From: Candidatus Peregrinibacteria bacterium HGW-Peregrinibacteria-1
Lineage (GTDB): Bacteria > Patescibacteriota > Gracilibacteria > UBA1369 > LOWO2-01-FULL-3
Assembly: GCA_002839505.1 (NCBI GenBank)
Contig: PGYE01000001.1
Coordinates: 166,459 to 230,458, forward strand
Length of the DNA: 64,000 nucleotides
Direction of reading: 5' to 3'
The position numbers and the translations under genes were made by a program. Under the pieces are notes generated by a model. It worked only from the letters and a program-made list of their open reading frames with translations. It did no database searches and was not told the DNA's origin. Of the stretch, positions 56,163-64,000 are shown piece after piece (within the stretch, counting starts at the first letter, position 1; each line of letters starts with the position of its first letter).

Positions 56163-56786
56163 ATGCCAGAGAAAAAAGACCACCAACTTCTTTCAATTTC
56201 AAATTCGAAGGAGCAGAGTATCAAGACAGCAGCAAGCCTAGAAGAACAAGATCCCAAGATTGACACGATCTGCGAAGATATCAAGGACAGATCACAGGCG
56301 ACGCTTGTATCGTCTCGCAAAGAGGCCATCCAAATAAAAGCTCAAGCTTACTGGAAAGAATTTTTAAATTTCCATCAAAATCTTCTTGTAAACAAAAGAA
56401 CACTAGAATTTGCCTACAGGAAACTGTGTTCTATTTACACAAGCGAGACACTGACCGCAATGCCGATATTGGAATTTGCCAACACCAAGATACATGCATG
56501 GCACACGGAGCTATGTCCCAAGCCCTATGATTACAGGGGGGTGATTCGTGAATTCTCACTTGATCCCGAACTTGAAATGGAATTTATAAAAATTGTTAGC
56601 AAATTTGCTGACATGGATAGTTTAAGAGAAGGATTTACTAATATAGCGGAAGGCCTAAGGGACGAAAGATTGCTCGACTCTGCAGCAATACTAAAAGAAT
56701 CAATGCTTATGTGGGCCACTTACTATACCGCACAATACCTGTATCAAGGCTTTCTCAGATACAACAAGGACCATCTCCCAAATTAA
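56163..56786 (+). CDS. Hypothetical soluble protein
   Basis: A 207-residue protein from an ATG at 56163; in-frame codons continue upstream but overlap the regulator's start region. The first 45 residues are polar and probably disordered, and the rest is helical (for example EFLNFHQNLLVNKRTLEFAYRKL). No family, signal or membrane segment is seen. It stands alone between the TrmB-like gene and the lytic enzyme. Confidence 0.6.
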   Translation: MPEKKDHQLLSISNSKEQSIKTAASLEEQDPKIDTICEDIKDRSQATLVSSRKEAIQIKAQAYWKEFLNFHQNLLVNKRTLEFAYRKLCSIYTSETLTAMPILEFANTKIHAWHTELCPKPYDYRGVIREFSLDPELEMEFIKIVSKFADMDSLREGFTNIAEGLRDERLLDSAAILKESMLMWATYYTAQYLYQGFLRYNKDHLPN

Positions 56787-56875
56787 TCATGCAAATATAA
56801 CTCTTTTGCTGTCTCCCCTCCCCCCATTGACAAAACCGCCTTAACCACCTATAGTTGCCAACCTTAAAAAGCCAA

Positions 56876-59218
56876 ATGGGTTTCAACCTTAGAAAATTAG
56901 CGCTTGCCACTGCCCTGTCCGCCACATTAGGCGGGCCAGCTTGCAGCGAAAAGAAACCACAAAGTGTCTGGATCGTAAATCCCAACATTGAATGCCCGAA
57001 TGGAATCGCCAAGACTGCATCCTATGATGCTTACGGAGAAATAGTACTTCGTTGCCAGCAAAGTACTGGGTCGCAAATCACTGATGTCATTCAAAGCACC
57101 TCCGATACCACCCCTACTCCACCAGAAACTCATTCATCTTCGGACTCCTCTCTCGATTCTACGACCGCACCTGAAGACAGCACTGACACCATCTCAGATA
57201 CCACCATCACCATCGAAAGTGCCCCAGAAACAAACCTATCCCCACTGCCCGAAATAATCTCAAACTACCAAAAAATTCTCGGACCGGGCCATCACCAACT
57301 GGGATTTTATTACATCGACTTCTCAACTTTTCGTATCTTCGGACCATACACACCCGACAGCTGGGACAACCCCGACAGCACCGCCATCGACAAATATCAC
57401 GACAAAAACCGTCTCGCACTTCAAGACCAACACGATGAAATTACCGTAGACACCAAAGCCGACTTTCCGGTTCCGATTGTTATCGGCCACCGCGATTACA
57501 AATATGAAGACATTATTCAGAAAAGGAATCGGCCCCACCAAGGAACGACCCTCTATCAATTTGTCCAAAAAACTCTCAACGAAAGCTACGCCACCTCATC
57601 ACTAGCAACAACCTTCAGCCCCGAAGACAGCGAATATTTCAAAAACCTTATTCTCAAAGGTCTAATAGCCGTCGAATCCGGTTGGCGCACAGACGCCACC
57701 TCGCCCAATGGCGCCACAGGCCTGCTACAAATCATGCCCGACAGCCAAAAGTTATTAGAACAAAAAGGCTATATTGAAAAAAATCTCAACTTACGAAACC
57801 CACAAAACGCCGTCAAAATAGCCCTATCTCTCTTCAAGTACCACATTGACTACATTAAAGAGAAGGTTGGAGCCGACCATTTCATCTTTAAACCCGAAAA
57901 CGCGCGGACAATATTCATCCCCCTACTTATCACCAGCTACAACCAAGGTCAGGGCCGAATGCTCAACATCGTCCAATATTTGGATAACCTAAACGCAAAA
58001 GCCAAAATCCCGAGCCACCTTTATCAGGATAAAGATAACTCAATACTCAACGAAGAAACCATCATCTGGCTATTTTCCCGTTACTTCAACACCCAAAACA
58101 ACCCTAGCGAGATCGAGAATCTAGACGCAACCGACACAAATTTTGCCACTCAAAACAGAGCTATGAAAGATCACGGCATGCAATACTTCCTGAAAATCCT
58201 TGCACTAAGCTCTCTCTCCGAAACCAACATTAACTCTATTTTCGAACAACTCACCACCGCCACACCAGGACTGGCCCAATTTCCCAACATCAAAGTCCCC
58301 AACAACGCCAAAATCGAACAGTTCATCAAGAATCACCCCTCCCAAAACCAGAAAGCCATCCTCGACAAAGTGCGTCGCGACAAAGAAATGTTTGAACAAA
58401 TGCGCTTCACCACAACTACCGGTTCCGCCTCACTCGGCTCAATTGGCACCATGGAGGAACTAATCGACTATTTAGACAAAAACCCTGATAGATTTTCATG
58501 GCCCGAAGAAGAAGGAATGCATTACCTTGCCTTTGATCACGGTGAAATACCCCAGACAGCCCGACGCGTTCTTCGAAAATCTCAACTCCCCACCATTCAA
58601 GAATTATATTTGAACCTAAACCGAATTCTCACCGAAGCTGGCCTACCCGAAGACCATTTTTGCGTCCCCATCATCAACTCAACCGTCCGCTCACGAGTCA
58701 ACAACGCCGGACAGCCAAGCGCCAGCCCCACCAGCTTTCACCTCAGCCTCAACGCAATCGACCTAAACCAATACAAATTCCGAGTTTTCCGCAAAACAGA
58801 AGACGAATGGGTATACCAAGATCAAAAAATGTCCACAGCCTTCTTAAACGCACTACAACAAGCCCTCTATCAACACGCCCAACAAGGAGATATAGCAGTC
58901 AGATTCCACGGCGGACACGGACACCTAGTACTGTTCCCCTCACCCCTGCAAACAGTAGCTCCTGCCTCCGAACAACCTCAACACATCGCCATCAGAATTG
59001 GACACCGCAGACTCATAGACGCCCTAATCGACGCCAACATCAAAATCCCCGGCTTCGACTACACCAAAACCCACGACAGAAAATACAAAACCCAATTCGC
59101 CCGCAGCCAACAATACCGCCTCTGGATCCGCGCCCTCAAAAAAGCCGACAGCGGAAACCCCCATAAAACCTATCGCTCCGGCGACACAATCAAAGTCGAC
59201 AAAAGTCACCGCCGATAA
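56876..59218 (+). CDS. Lytic transglycosylase fused to an M15/DUF5715-like domain, lipoprotein
   Basis: A 780-residue envelope protein. It starts with a signal whose lipobox (GGPAC, cysteine near residue 23) is imperfect. A Ser/Thr/Pro-rich linker (about 70-125) follows. An SLT transglycosylase domain (about 255-370) has the catalytic Glu in AVESGWR and NGATGLLQIMPDS and SYNQGQGRML. At the C-terminus (about 595-690) lies a region like M15 peptidases or DUF5715: SFHLSLNAIDL (H-x6-D) and GGHGHLVLF (final His). So one protein may cut both glycan and peptide. The TTG at 56855 is rejected because the signal begins at the ATG. The metal site is inferred by eye. Confidence 0.85.
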   Translation: MGFNLRKLALATALSATLGGPACSEKKPQSVWIVNPNIECPNGIAKTASYDAYGEIVLRCQQSTGSQITDVIQSTSDTTPTPPETHSSSDSSLDSTTAPEDSTDTISDTTITIESAPETNLSPLPEIISNYQKILGPGHHQLGFYYIDFSTFRIFGPYTPDSWDNPDSTAIDKYHDKNRLALQDQHDEITVDTKADFPVPIVIGHRDYKYEDIIQKRNRPHQGTTLYQFVQKTLNESYATSSLATTFSPEDSEYFKNLILKGLIAVESGWRTDATSPNGATGLLQIMPDSQKLLEQKGYIEKNLNLRNPQNAVKIALSLFKYHIDYIKEKVGADHFIFKPENARTIFIPLLITSYNQGQGRMLNIVQYLDNLNAKAKIPSHLYQDKDNSILNEETIIWLFSRYFNTQNNPSEIENLDATDTNFATQNRAMKDHGMQYFLKILALSSLSETNINSIFEQLTTATPGLAQFPNIKVPNNAKIEQFIKNHPSQNQKAILDKVRRDKEMFEQMRFTTTTGSASLGSIGTMEELIDYLDKNPDRFSWPEEEGMHYLAFDHGEIPQTARRVLRKSQLPTIQELYLNLNRILTEAGLPEDHFCVPIINSTVRSRVNNAGQPSASPTSFHLSLNAIDLNQYKFRVFRKTEDEWVYQDQKMSTAFLNALQQALYQHAQQGDIAVRFHGGHGHLVLFPSPLQTVAPASEQPQHIAIRIGHRRLIDALIDANIKIPGFDYTKTHDRKYKTQFARSQQYRLWIRALKKADSGNPHKTYRSGDTIKVDKSHRR

Positions 59219-59291
59219 TAAAAGAGCAAAATTACATTTCACAACATCAGAGGAATCAACATATACGCCCACACACCGTGTGAATTATTTC

Positions 59292-59753
59292 TCAAGCAGC
59301 GTGATATGTCATCAACACACTCTCCAACTCCCCTCCGGGAATCGCCTCTTTCACATTTCCCTTAACCTTAAAACCCAAATTTAAGTATATGGGCACGGCT
59401 ACGGGTGCAGCATGCACAAATAATACCTTCTCTTTAACCAGTGAAAATAGTTTTTTGCCAATTCCTTGTTTTTGAAATTTCGGATCCACAGCAAAGAACG
59501 TTATTTTTGTATCACGCACTGCAATCGCCCCAATTATTTCCTTTGATATCTTGTCTTCAGCTATATGAAAAACTCTATTTTCAAGCTTTTTCAAAAGATT
59601 CTCTTTACTGTTTCTCTCTAGAAGAAATTTAATCTCCAATTCTGAATAGCAAGAAGCTAAGGAAGTAACAATAACTTTCTCCGCTAGACCACTCAGACCA
59701 ATTGCGTCACCCTCTTTCTGCCTCCTATACTCCAGTCGAGAAATTTTGTGCAT
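59292..59753 (-). CDS. GNAT-family N-acetyltransferase
   Basis: A 153-residue acetyltransferase with the acetyl-CoA loop VDPKFQKQGIGKKLFSLV (motif A) and the C-terminal VPIYLNLGFKV of many GNATs. The ATG at 59753 is preferred to a TTG at 59765. The substrate is unknown. It stands alone between the lytic enzyme and a tRNA gene. Confidence 0.9.
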   Translation of the reverse strand: MHKISRLEYRRQKEGDAIGLSGLAEKVIVTSLASCYSELEIKFLLERNSKENLLKKLENRVFHIAEDKISKEIIGAIAVRDTKITFFAVDPKFQKQGIGKKLFSLVKEKVLFVHAAPVAVPIYLNLGFKVKGNVKEAIPGGELESVLMTYHAA

Positions 59754-59841
59754 GCCAATTCTCAAATTATTTCACCTTATTTAAAACTAAAAGGCTATCA
59801 CCAGATGATAAACCTATTCTTTCGCTCCCAATTTACCTAAA

Positions 59842-59918
59842 TGGCGGAACGGACGGGACTTGAACCCGCGACCTCCTGCGTGACAGGCAGGCGTTCTAAC
59901 CAGCTGAACTACCGCTCC
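59842..59918 (-). tRNA. tRNA-Asp (GTC)
   Basis: A 77-nt cloverleaf with acceptor GGAGCGG paired to CCGTTCC (one G-T), TA at 8-9, anticodon stem CCTGC/GCAGG with loop CTGTCAC (anticodon GTC, 59884-59882), a TpsiC arm GCGGGTTCAAGTCCCGT, discriminator G and an encoded CCA. It is close to E. coli tRNA-Asp throughout. Confidence 0.98.
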
Positions 59919-60062
59919 GCATTAAAGCCTCCGGAGAATAATGTGATGTGGAGGAAAAATCAATAGAATTTGACAAAAACAAACACCCCGATTCGCCTTA
60001 TTCAAAAGCTCGCAGTAACCAAAAGCTCATTTTAACTTTCAAAAAACACACACAGGCGTAAA

Positions 60063-61232
60063 ATGTACCCAAACACTAACACCCAAAGCATGCGTATAGG
60101 CATAGACTGCCGTTTTTATAGTTCACAATTTACCGGAATCGGACGCTACACCCACGAGCTTGTCAAAAACTTCATCGACATAAACTCCAAGCTCAGCCGC
60201 CCGCATCAGCTTGTGCTCTTCTTCAATGAACCTCAATACAGCCTTTTTAAGAGCGACAACCCCTTCGTTGAAAAAGTCTTGGTCAACGCCCCACACTACT
60301 CTTTCGCCGAACACACCAGGTTTCCTAAAATACTCAACAAATCCAAGATCGACCTTATTCACTTTCCGCATTTTAATGTTCCACTATTTCTCCGCACCCC
60401 TTATGTAGTCACCATTCATGACCTCACCCTCACCTTCTACCCCAGCCGCAAAAAGACAAAATTCTACCATCGCTTGGCATACAAGGCCACAATCAAGAAC
60501 GCCGTCAAAAACGCCCGCTCCATAATAGCAATATCAAATTACACCGCCCGCGACATCGCCCAACAACTGAAGATGACCCCAAAAAGCATCAATGTTATCT
60601 ACAATGGAGTTGGCCGAGAATTCAAATTTCTCCAAAAACAAACCGATGTCAAAAAAACACTAGACCACTATGGCATCAACAAACAATTCCTACTCTACAC
60701 CGGAGTCTGGCGCGGCCACAAAAACCTCCCCCGCCTTATCGAAGCCTTCAACATTCTTCGCAAAAAACACAAACTAGATCTCCAGCTCGTTCTCACAGGC
60801 AAACCAGACCCCTATTATCCTGAAGTCAAAGAAGCGATAGAGGCATCACCATACAAAACCGACATCATCACCCCCGGACTCGTCAATGAAACCGAGCTTC
60901 TTCACCTATACAACGGATCTCAATTTTATGTGTTCCCTTCTCTTTATGAAGGATTCGGACTACCACCACTCGAGGCCATGAGTTGCGGCACACCCGTTTG
61001 CGCCTCACAGGCATCATGCATCCCCGAAATATGCGGATCCAACAACGCCCTCTTTTTCAACCCCTACAACCCCGTCGACATCGCCGAAAAAATTCACCAC
61101 CTATATCAGAACCCCGCCCTCCAAGGTCGACTAATCGAAAACGGCATCGAACATGTCAAAAACTTCTCATGGAAAAAATGCGCCCAAGACACCTGGAATA
61201 TCCTGATGCAATCAACCGGAAACAACCATTAA
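60063..61232 (+). CDS. Glycosyltransferase family 4
   Basis: A 389-residue GT-B glycosyltransferase. The N-terminal domain has GIGRYTHELVKNF, and the C-terminal donor-binding domain has FVFPSLYEGFGLPPLEAMSCGTPV, including the EGFGLPxLE signature. It likely adds a sugar to a surface polysaccharide or glycolipid. The ATG at 60063 or 60090 could be the start; homology begins at MRIGIDCRF (60090). It is followed after 4 bases by a DciA-like gene. Confidence 0.93.
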   Translation: MYPNTNTQSMRIGIDCRFYSSQFTGIGRYTHELVKNFIDINSKLSRPHQLVLFFNEPQYSLFKSDNPFVEKVLVNAPHYSFAEHTRFPKILNKSKIDLIHFPHFNVPLFLRTPYVVTIHDLTLTFYPSRKKTKFYHRLAYKATIKNAVKNARSIIAISNYTARDIAQQLKMTPKSINVIYNGVGREFKFLQKQTDVKKTLDHYGINKQFLLYTGVWRGHKNLPRLIEAFNILRKKHKLDLQLVLTGKPDPYYPEVKEAIEASPYKTDIITPGLVNETELLHLYNGSQFYVFPSLYEGFGLPPLEAMSCGTPVCASQASCIPEICGSNNALFFNPYNPVDIAEKIHHLYQNPALQGRLIENGIEHVKNFSWKKCAQDTWNILMQSTGNNH

Positions 61233-61236
61233 AAAC

Positions 61237-61566
61237 ATGTTTACACCACTCCAGAAGTACCTTCCCAAAGCCGCCGCCAAACACGGTATAGCCCGTGAAC
61301 TAACAGCCGCAACCGTCTGCTATCAATTCAAGAAAACACTCTCCGAAATCTTTCCTACCCACACCCCGCAAACCCTCCACGAAATCACAACATCCTACGA
61401 AAGCAAAAGCCTCACCGTTTATGTCCCCACCTCCGGCTGGGCCCAAGAAATCAACATCAGAAAAGAAAAAATCCAAACTAAAATCAACACCACAATCCCC
61501 GACTCAATCACCAAAATAACCATCAAACTAAGACCCCCTTCCCCCTCTCACACACCCGAATCCTAG
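61237..61566 (+). CDS. DciA-like (DUF721) protein
   Basis: A 109-residue protein. It matches the DUF721/DciA pattern in SLTVYVPTSGWAQEINIRKEKIQTKIN (a beta strand, then W-A-Q-E-L-like and K-x-x-I-x-x-x-I-N). In bacteria without DnaC/DnaI, DciA loads the replicative helicase. The call rests on this motif only; it could be another member. It is 4 bases after a glycosyltransferase gene. Confidence 0.75.
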   Translation: MFTPLQKYLPKAAAKHGIARELTAATVCYQFKKTLSEIFPTHTPQTLHEITTSYESKSLTVYVPTSGWAQEINIRKEKIQTKINTTIPDSITKITIKLRPPSPSHTPES

Positions 61567-61646
61567 CCCTCAGCAACAAACTCTTGACAATTACAGCTCT
61601 ACAACTACAATGAATCGGCAAAATTACTCCTTAACTAAAGAAAACC

Positions 61647-62084
61647 TTGCTAAAGATCAGACTCAGCCGCGCAGGAAAAAAAGGTCAGCCGAGTTTCAAC
61701 ATTGTTGTGCAAGAACACACATCACCTATTAAAGGTAAATTTGTTGAAAAAATCGGACACTACCAACCTGCTGCCACACCTAAAGTATTTGAAGTAAATA
61801 CTGAACGCGTAAAGCACTGGATCGCTGTTGGTGCACAACCATCAGACACAGTAGCCTCACTTCTGAAAGCACATGCCAAAATGGACGGTATGGAAAAATA
61901 TATGGAACCACGCAACAAAAAGCGTCGCCCTACTAAAGAGCCGGCACCAGTAGAAGAACCTGCCGCTCCCGCCGCGCCTGCAGCAGAAGCTCCTGTAGCT
62001 CCCGAAGCTCCCGTTGAACCGGAAGCACCCGTAGAGCCGGAAGCCAAAGAAGAAACACCCGCTTCGGAAGAAGCTGCCGCTTAA
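61647..62084 (+). CDS. rpsP: 30S ribosomal protein S16 with an acidic Ala/Pro tail
   Basis: A 145-residue S16. The core (about 1-88) is normal: MLKIRLSRAGKKGQPSFNIVVQEH and KIGHYQP. The start is a TTG (61647), as no ATG is near. A tail of about 55 residues follows, made of Ala, Pro, Glu and Val (APVEPE-type repeats), which is not in typical S16. It forms a unit with the KH-domain gene downstream (43-base gap), as in many bacteria. Confidence 0.95.
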   Translation: MLKIRLSRAGKKGQPSFNIVVQEHTSPIKGKFVEKIGHYQPAATPKVFEVNTERVKHWIAVGAQPSDTVASLLKAHAKMDGMEKYMEPRNKKRRPTKEPAPVEEPAAPAAPAAEAPVAPEAPVEPEAPVEPEAKEETPASEEAAA

Positions 62085-62127
62085 ACATTTTAAGCTGTAA
62101 AATATATACTATAACAACTCTTTTAAT

Positions 62128-62457
62128 ATGTCAGATACACCAGACGTGCAATTTATCGAATCAGTAGTTAAGCTAATCGTTGAAAACCCTCAAGACATCA
62201 AAGTAGAACGCAATGTTGATGAAATGGGAGTTCTAATCACCCTTGAAGTTGGAAAAGAAGACATGGGAAAAGTGATCGGAAAAGACGGAAAAACTGCTAA
62301 GGCCCTTCGTACACTTCTTCGCATTATCGGTTCACGCAACAACGCTCGCATCAACCTTAAAATCGTTGAACCAGGAGGTGCCGATGCCGAACAACCTAGA
62401 ATGCAATCAAACAGCAATGACAATCATGCTGATATTGATGCTGACCTCGATTTATAG
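62128..62457 (+). CDS. khpA: KH-domain RNA-binding protein (KhpA/YlqC)
   Basis: A 109-residue protein with one KH domain (about 5-85); the GxxG loop is in KVIGKDGKTAKALRTLLR. It has a polar, acidic tail. KhpA binds RNA and affects cell division and length in several Firmicutes. It follows rpsP by 43 bases and is ended by a terminator at 62467. Confidence 0.93.
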   Translation: MSDTPDVQFIESVVKLIVENPQDIKVERNVDEMGVLITLEVGKEDMGKVIGKDGKTAKALRTLLRIIGSRNNARINLKIVEPGGADAEQPRMQSNSNDNHADIDADLDL

Positions 62458-62466
62458 TAACATGTC

Positions 62467-62494
62467 GGGGGTCATCTAAGACCCCCTCATTTTT
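62467..62494 (+). terminator. Intrinsic terminator after khpA
   Basis: A 7-bp stem GGGGGTC (62467-62473) and GACCCCC (62480-62486) with a 6-base loop is followed by TCATTTTT. Confidence 0.85.
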
Positions 62495-62508
62495 AAAGAC
62501 CCCTAATT

Positions 62509-62904
62509 ATGTCAGCGCCTCCTCAACAATCCGGCGGAAGTCTCAGCACTTCCAATAATACCATTATCGAGTCCGCTCAAGCCTTCGAGGTAATGGAAAT
62601 AATCAACCGCGGAATCGCCTACGCCATCATAATCGCCGGTTTCCTTTCAGTTGTATTCATTTTTTACGGCGGAATTTCATTTATTCTTTCAGGTGGACAA
62701 GAAGAAAAGATCAAAGCAGCCGTTAGTACAATTCGCTATGCCATCATCGGTCTTATCGTCACCATCCTATCGATCGTAATTGTTGGAACAGTCGGAAAAG
62801 CCCTCGGCCTTGATATCGTTCAGTACATAAATTTCCGTGATGTCATCGACACCATTACCGGAATAACATCAGGTTCAAACAGCGGAGGACGAACGCTTAA
62901 CTAG
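62509..62904 (+). CDS. TrbC/VirB2-like pilin candidate
   Basis: A 131-residue protein with two membrane helices (about 33-58 and 72-98) split by a short basic loop (GGQEEKIKAAVST). This is the layout of VirB2/TrbC pilins and of many small CPR membrane proteins of that type. The N- and C-termini are polar, Ser/Gly/Asn-rich. No other secretion-system gene is in the window. The pilin role is an inference. Confidence 0.65.
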   Translation: MSAPPQQSGGSLSTSNNTIIESAQAFEVMEIINRGIAYAIIIAGFLSVVFIFYGGISFILSGGQEEKIKAAVSTIRYAIIGLIVTILSIVIVGTVGKALGLDIVQYINFRDVIDTITGITSGSNSGGRTLN

Positions 62905-63436
62905 TCTCCAACTTTCTCAGAGAATTATAAATCAGGTGCTTCCAGTCAAAAGGAAACCTGAATGTTTCTTTTGCTCTTACAACTGCCGCAAAAAGCGACC
63001 AAATATCGTTTTCATCATAGCAAAAACCGTTCCCGGTTTCTTTATTCGGATTATAATCTTCGATCCCCTTCTCTCTTAAACCAATCGGCACAACCCCATT
63101 GAGAATCAACTCCTCAATATCAGTAAAGGCAAATACCAATGCCGCATCCGATGCCTCAATCAACTTCAGGCGATTCTTTTCATTATAAAGTAAAATGTTT
63201 TTACTTGGTAAAGAATCGGCACTGTCTGGTGACATCAGTACAACAACATTTATACCAATACTTTTTGCCCCCTCAATTAAATCCGTAATATCACCCCCCT
63301 GGCTACCGTTTGTAGCATGGTCCAGCATCACTGCAACCAAAAGATTTCCCTTGAAATCAAGTTTCATCTCCTTCTCAAGAGATTTCTTCGATATCTTTTT
63401 ACTATCCCAAAGGGACTCAACTGATTTAAACTGCAT
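62897..63436 (-). CDS. Degenerate glycogen-synthase-like C-terminal domain
   Basis: A 179-residue protein that aligns by eye with the C-terminal, nucleotide-sugar-binding half of GT5 glycogen synthases: ASDAALVFAFTDIEELILNGVVPIGLR (for the usual SRFEPCGLNQL-type segment), then GIEDYNP, GNGFCYDENDIWSLFAAV and FPFDWKHLIYNSL. The N-terminal half and the catalytic Glu-x7-Glu pattern are missing, so it cannot be an ordinary synthase. It may be a sugar-binding or regulatory protein, or a gene remnant that is still an open frame. It overlaps the VirB2-like gene tail-to-tail by 8 bases. Confidence 0.65.
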   Translation of the reverse strand: MQFKSVESLWDSKKISKKSLEKEMKLDFKGNLLVAVMLDHATNGSQGGDITDLIEGAKSIGINVVVLMSPDSADSLPSKNILLYNEKNRLKLIEASDAALVFAFTDIEELILNGVVPIGLREKGIEDYNPNKETGNGFCYDENDIWSLFAAVVRAKETFRFPFDWKHLIYNSLRKLETS

Positions 63437-63569
63437 TTTTTGTTTTTGTTATCAGGGTAGTATAACCTATAATGGCACCATAAGTCGAGTCCTAGGGCTT
63501 CTTGCTAATTAGTTTTCCTTTACATTTAGGAAAAACATTTTATTTCAACACAATAACCCGATCACCAAA

Positions 63570-64000
63570 TTGCGAAAACTCATCATCATAGACGGTAATG
63601 CCATAATCCATCGGGCATATCATTCGACGCCGCCATTCAAAGCCGCCTCGGGACAAGTCGTCAACGCCGTATATGGCTTCACCTCAATGCTTCTCACCCT
63701 AATTAAGAACCAGCTACCCGACTGCCTGGCGCTCACTTTCGACATGAAAGGCCCAACCTTCCGTCACGAAGAATACAGTGAATACAAAGCAACCCGCACC
63801 GCTGCCCCTGATGACCTTTACGCCCAAATCCCCCTCATCAAAGACATCGTAAAAGCCTTTGATATCCCAATTTACGAGCTTCAAGGCTTTGAAGCCGATG
63901 ACATAATTGGCACCTTGGCCCTCCAAGCACAAGACAACTCTGACATCATCACCTACATCGTCACCGGCGATCGCGATACCTACCAGCTCGTCAACGACCA
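63570..64000 (+). CDS. polA: DNA polymerase I, N-terminal part (cut by window edge)
   Basis: The first 143 codons of PolA, covering the 5'-3' exonuclease: LIIIDGNAIIHRAYHS, the metal-binding FDMKGPTFRHEEYSEYKATR and EADDIIGTLA and TGDRD. The start is a TTG at 63570, because no ATG or GTG occurs in frame near the conserved N-terminus. The polymerase domain should lie beyond the window. Confidence 0.93.
   Translation, partial: MRKLIIIDGNAIIHRAYHSTPPFKAASGQVVNAVYGFTSMLLTLIKNQLPDCLALTFDMKGPTFRHEEYSEYKATRTAAPDDLYAQIPLIKDIVKAFDIPIYELQGFEADDIIGTLALQAQDNSDIITYIVTGDRDTYQLVND

Noticed and set aside
61760..62047. A Gly/Ser/Ala-rich 95-codon frame on the minus strand
   Set aside because: It is the antisense shadow of the Ala/Pro tail of S16.
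1..64000. TGA read as an amino acid (code 25)
   Set aside because: No conserved gene has an in-frame TGA, and carB, murF and holB end naturally at TGA.

Overview
The window looks like chromosome of a Patescibacteria (CPR) bacterium, possibly of the Peregrinibacteria/Gracilibacteria side; that placement is an inference. It rests on SLH-anchored surface proteins encoded next to essential genes, PilX-like and VirB2-like pilin candidates, a VanW protein, a truncated glycogen-synthase-like protein, small stand-alone housekeeping genes, A/T-rich start regions with almost no Shine-Dalgarno motifs, and an 8-residue-type ribosomal protein set typical of small genomes. The standard code is used: conserved genes contain no in-frame TGA, and holB, murF and carB end in TGA, so this is not a code-25 lineage. 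The top strand is C-rich over G in nearly all genes whichever strand they lie on, which suggests one replichore with the minus strand as leading strand and no origin or terminus inside.

Layout. 1-5 kb (minus): a truncated lipoprotein, a PilX-like membrane protein and topA. 5-6.2 kb: HU with a clear promoter and terminator, then an orphan gene. 6.3-13.8 kb (plus): a probable operon pheS-pheT, class A penicillin-binding protein, SanA/DUF218 protein and O-methyltransferase, converging on a membrane-anchored ECF sigma-like protein. 15-22.8 kb: two large paralogous S-layer-type proteins with different propeller-like repeats but nearly the same FN3/SLH 3' ends. 22.8-26.1 kb: tmRNA with an unusual palindrome in its tag ORF, an ABC exporter and trpS. 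26.1-34.4 kb: mfd and dnaN (minus), then rny, a glycine-zipper protein and a VanW protein (plus).

34.4-44.3 kb is mostly minus: TPR protein, delta-prime subunit, murF, then a secreted cyclophilin (plus), infC-rpmI-rplT with a non-AUG infC start, recR, ung and carB. 44.4-46.8 kb holds a striking 31-unit, 22-residue solenoid repeat protein with a perfect 152-bp internal duplication. 46.9-51.1 kb (minus): NrnA-type phosphoesterase and a 2-oxoacid oxidoreductase operon with its own flavodoxin. 51.3-56.8 kb: DsbA-like/VKOR disulfide pair, an orphan, lgt, an MFS transporter behind a palindrome and a TrmB-like regulator, and another orphan. 56.9-64 kb: a lytic transglycosylase fused to an M15/DUF5715-like domain, GNAT, tRNA-Asp, a glycosyltransferase, a DciA-like protein, rpsP-khpA, a VirB2-like pilin, a degenerate glycosyltransferase and the start of polA.

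Together the genes cover translation, replication and repair, and a heavily invested envelope: murein synthesis and remodelling (PBP, MurF, lytic enzyme, VanW), lipoprotein and disulfide maturation (Lgt, DsbA/VKOR, cyclophilin), and surface display (SLH proteins, pilins). No insertion sequences, CRISPR arrays or rRNA genes were seen.
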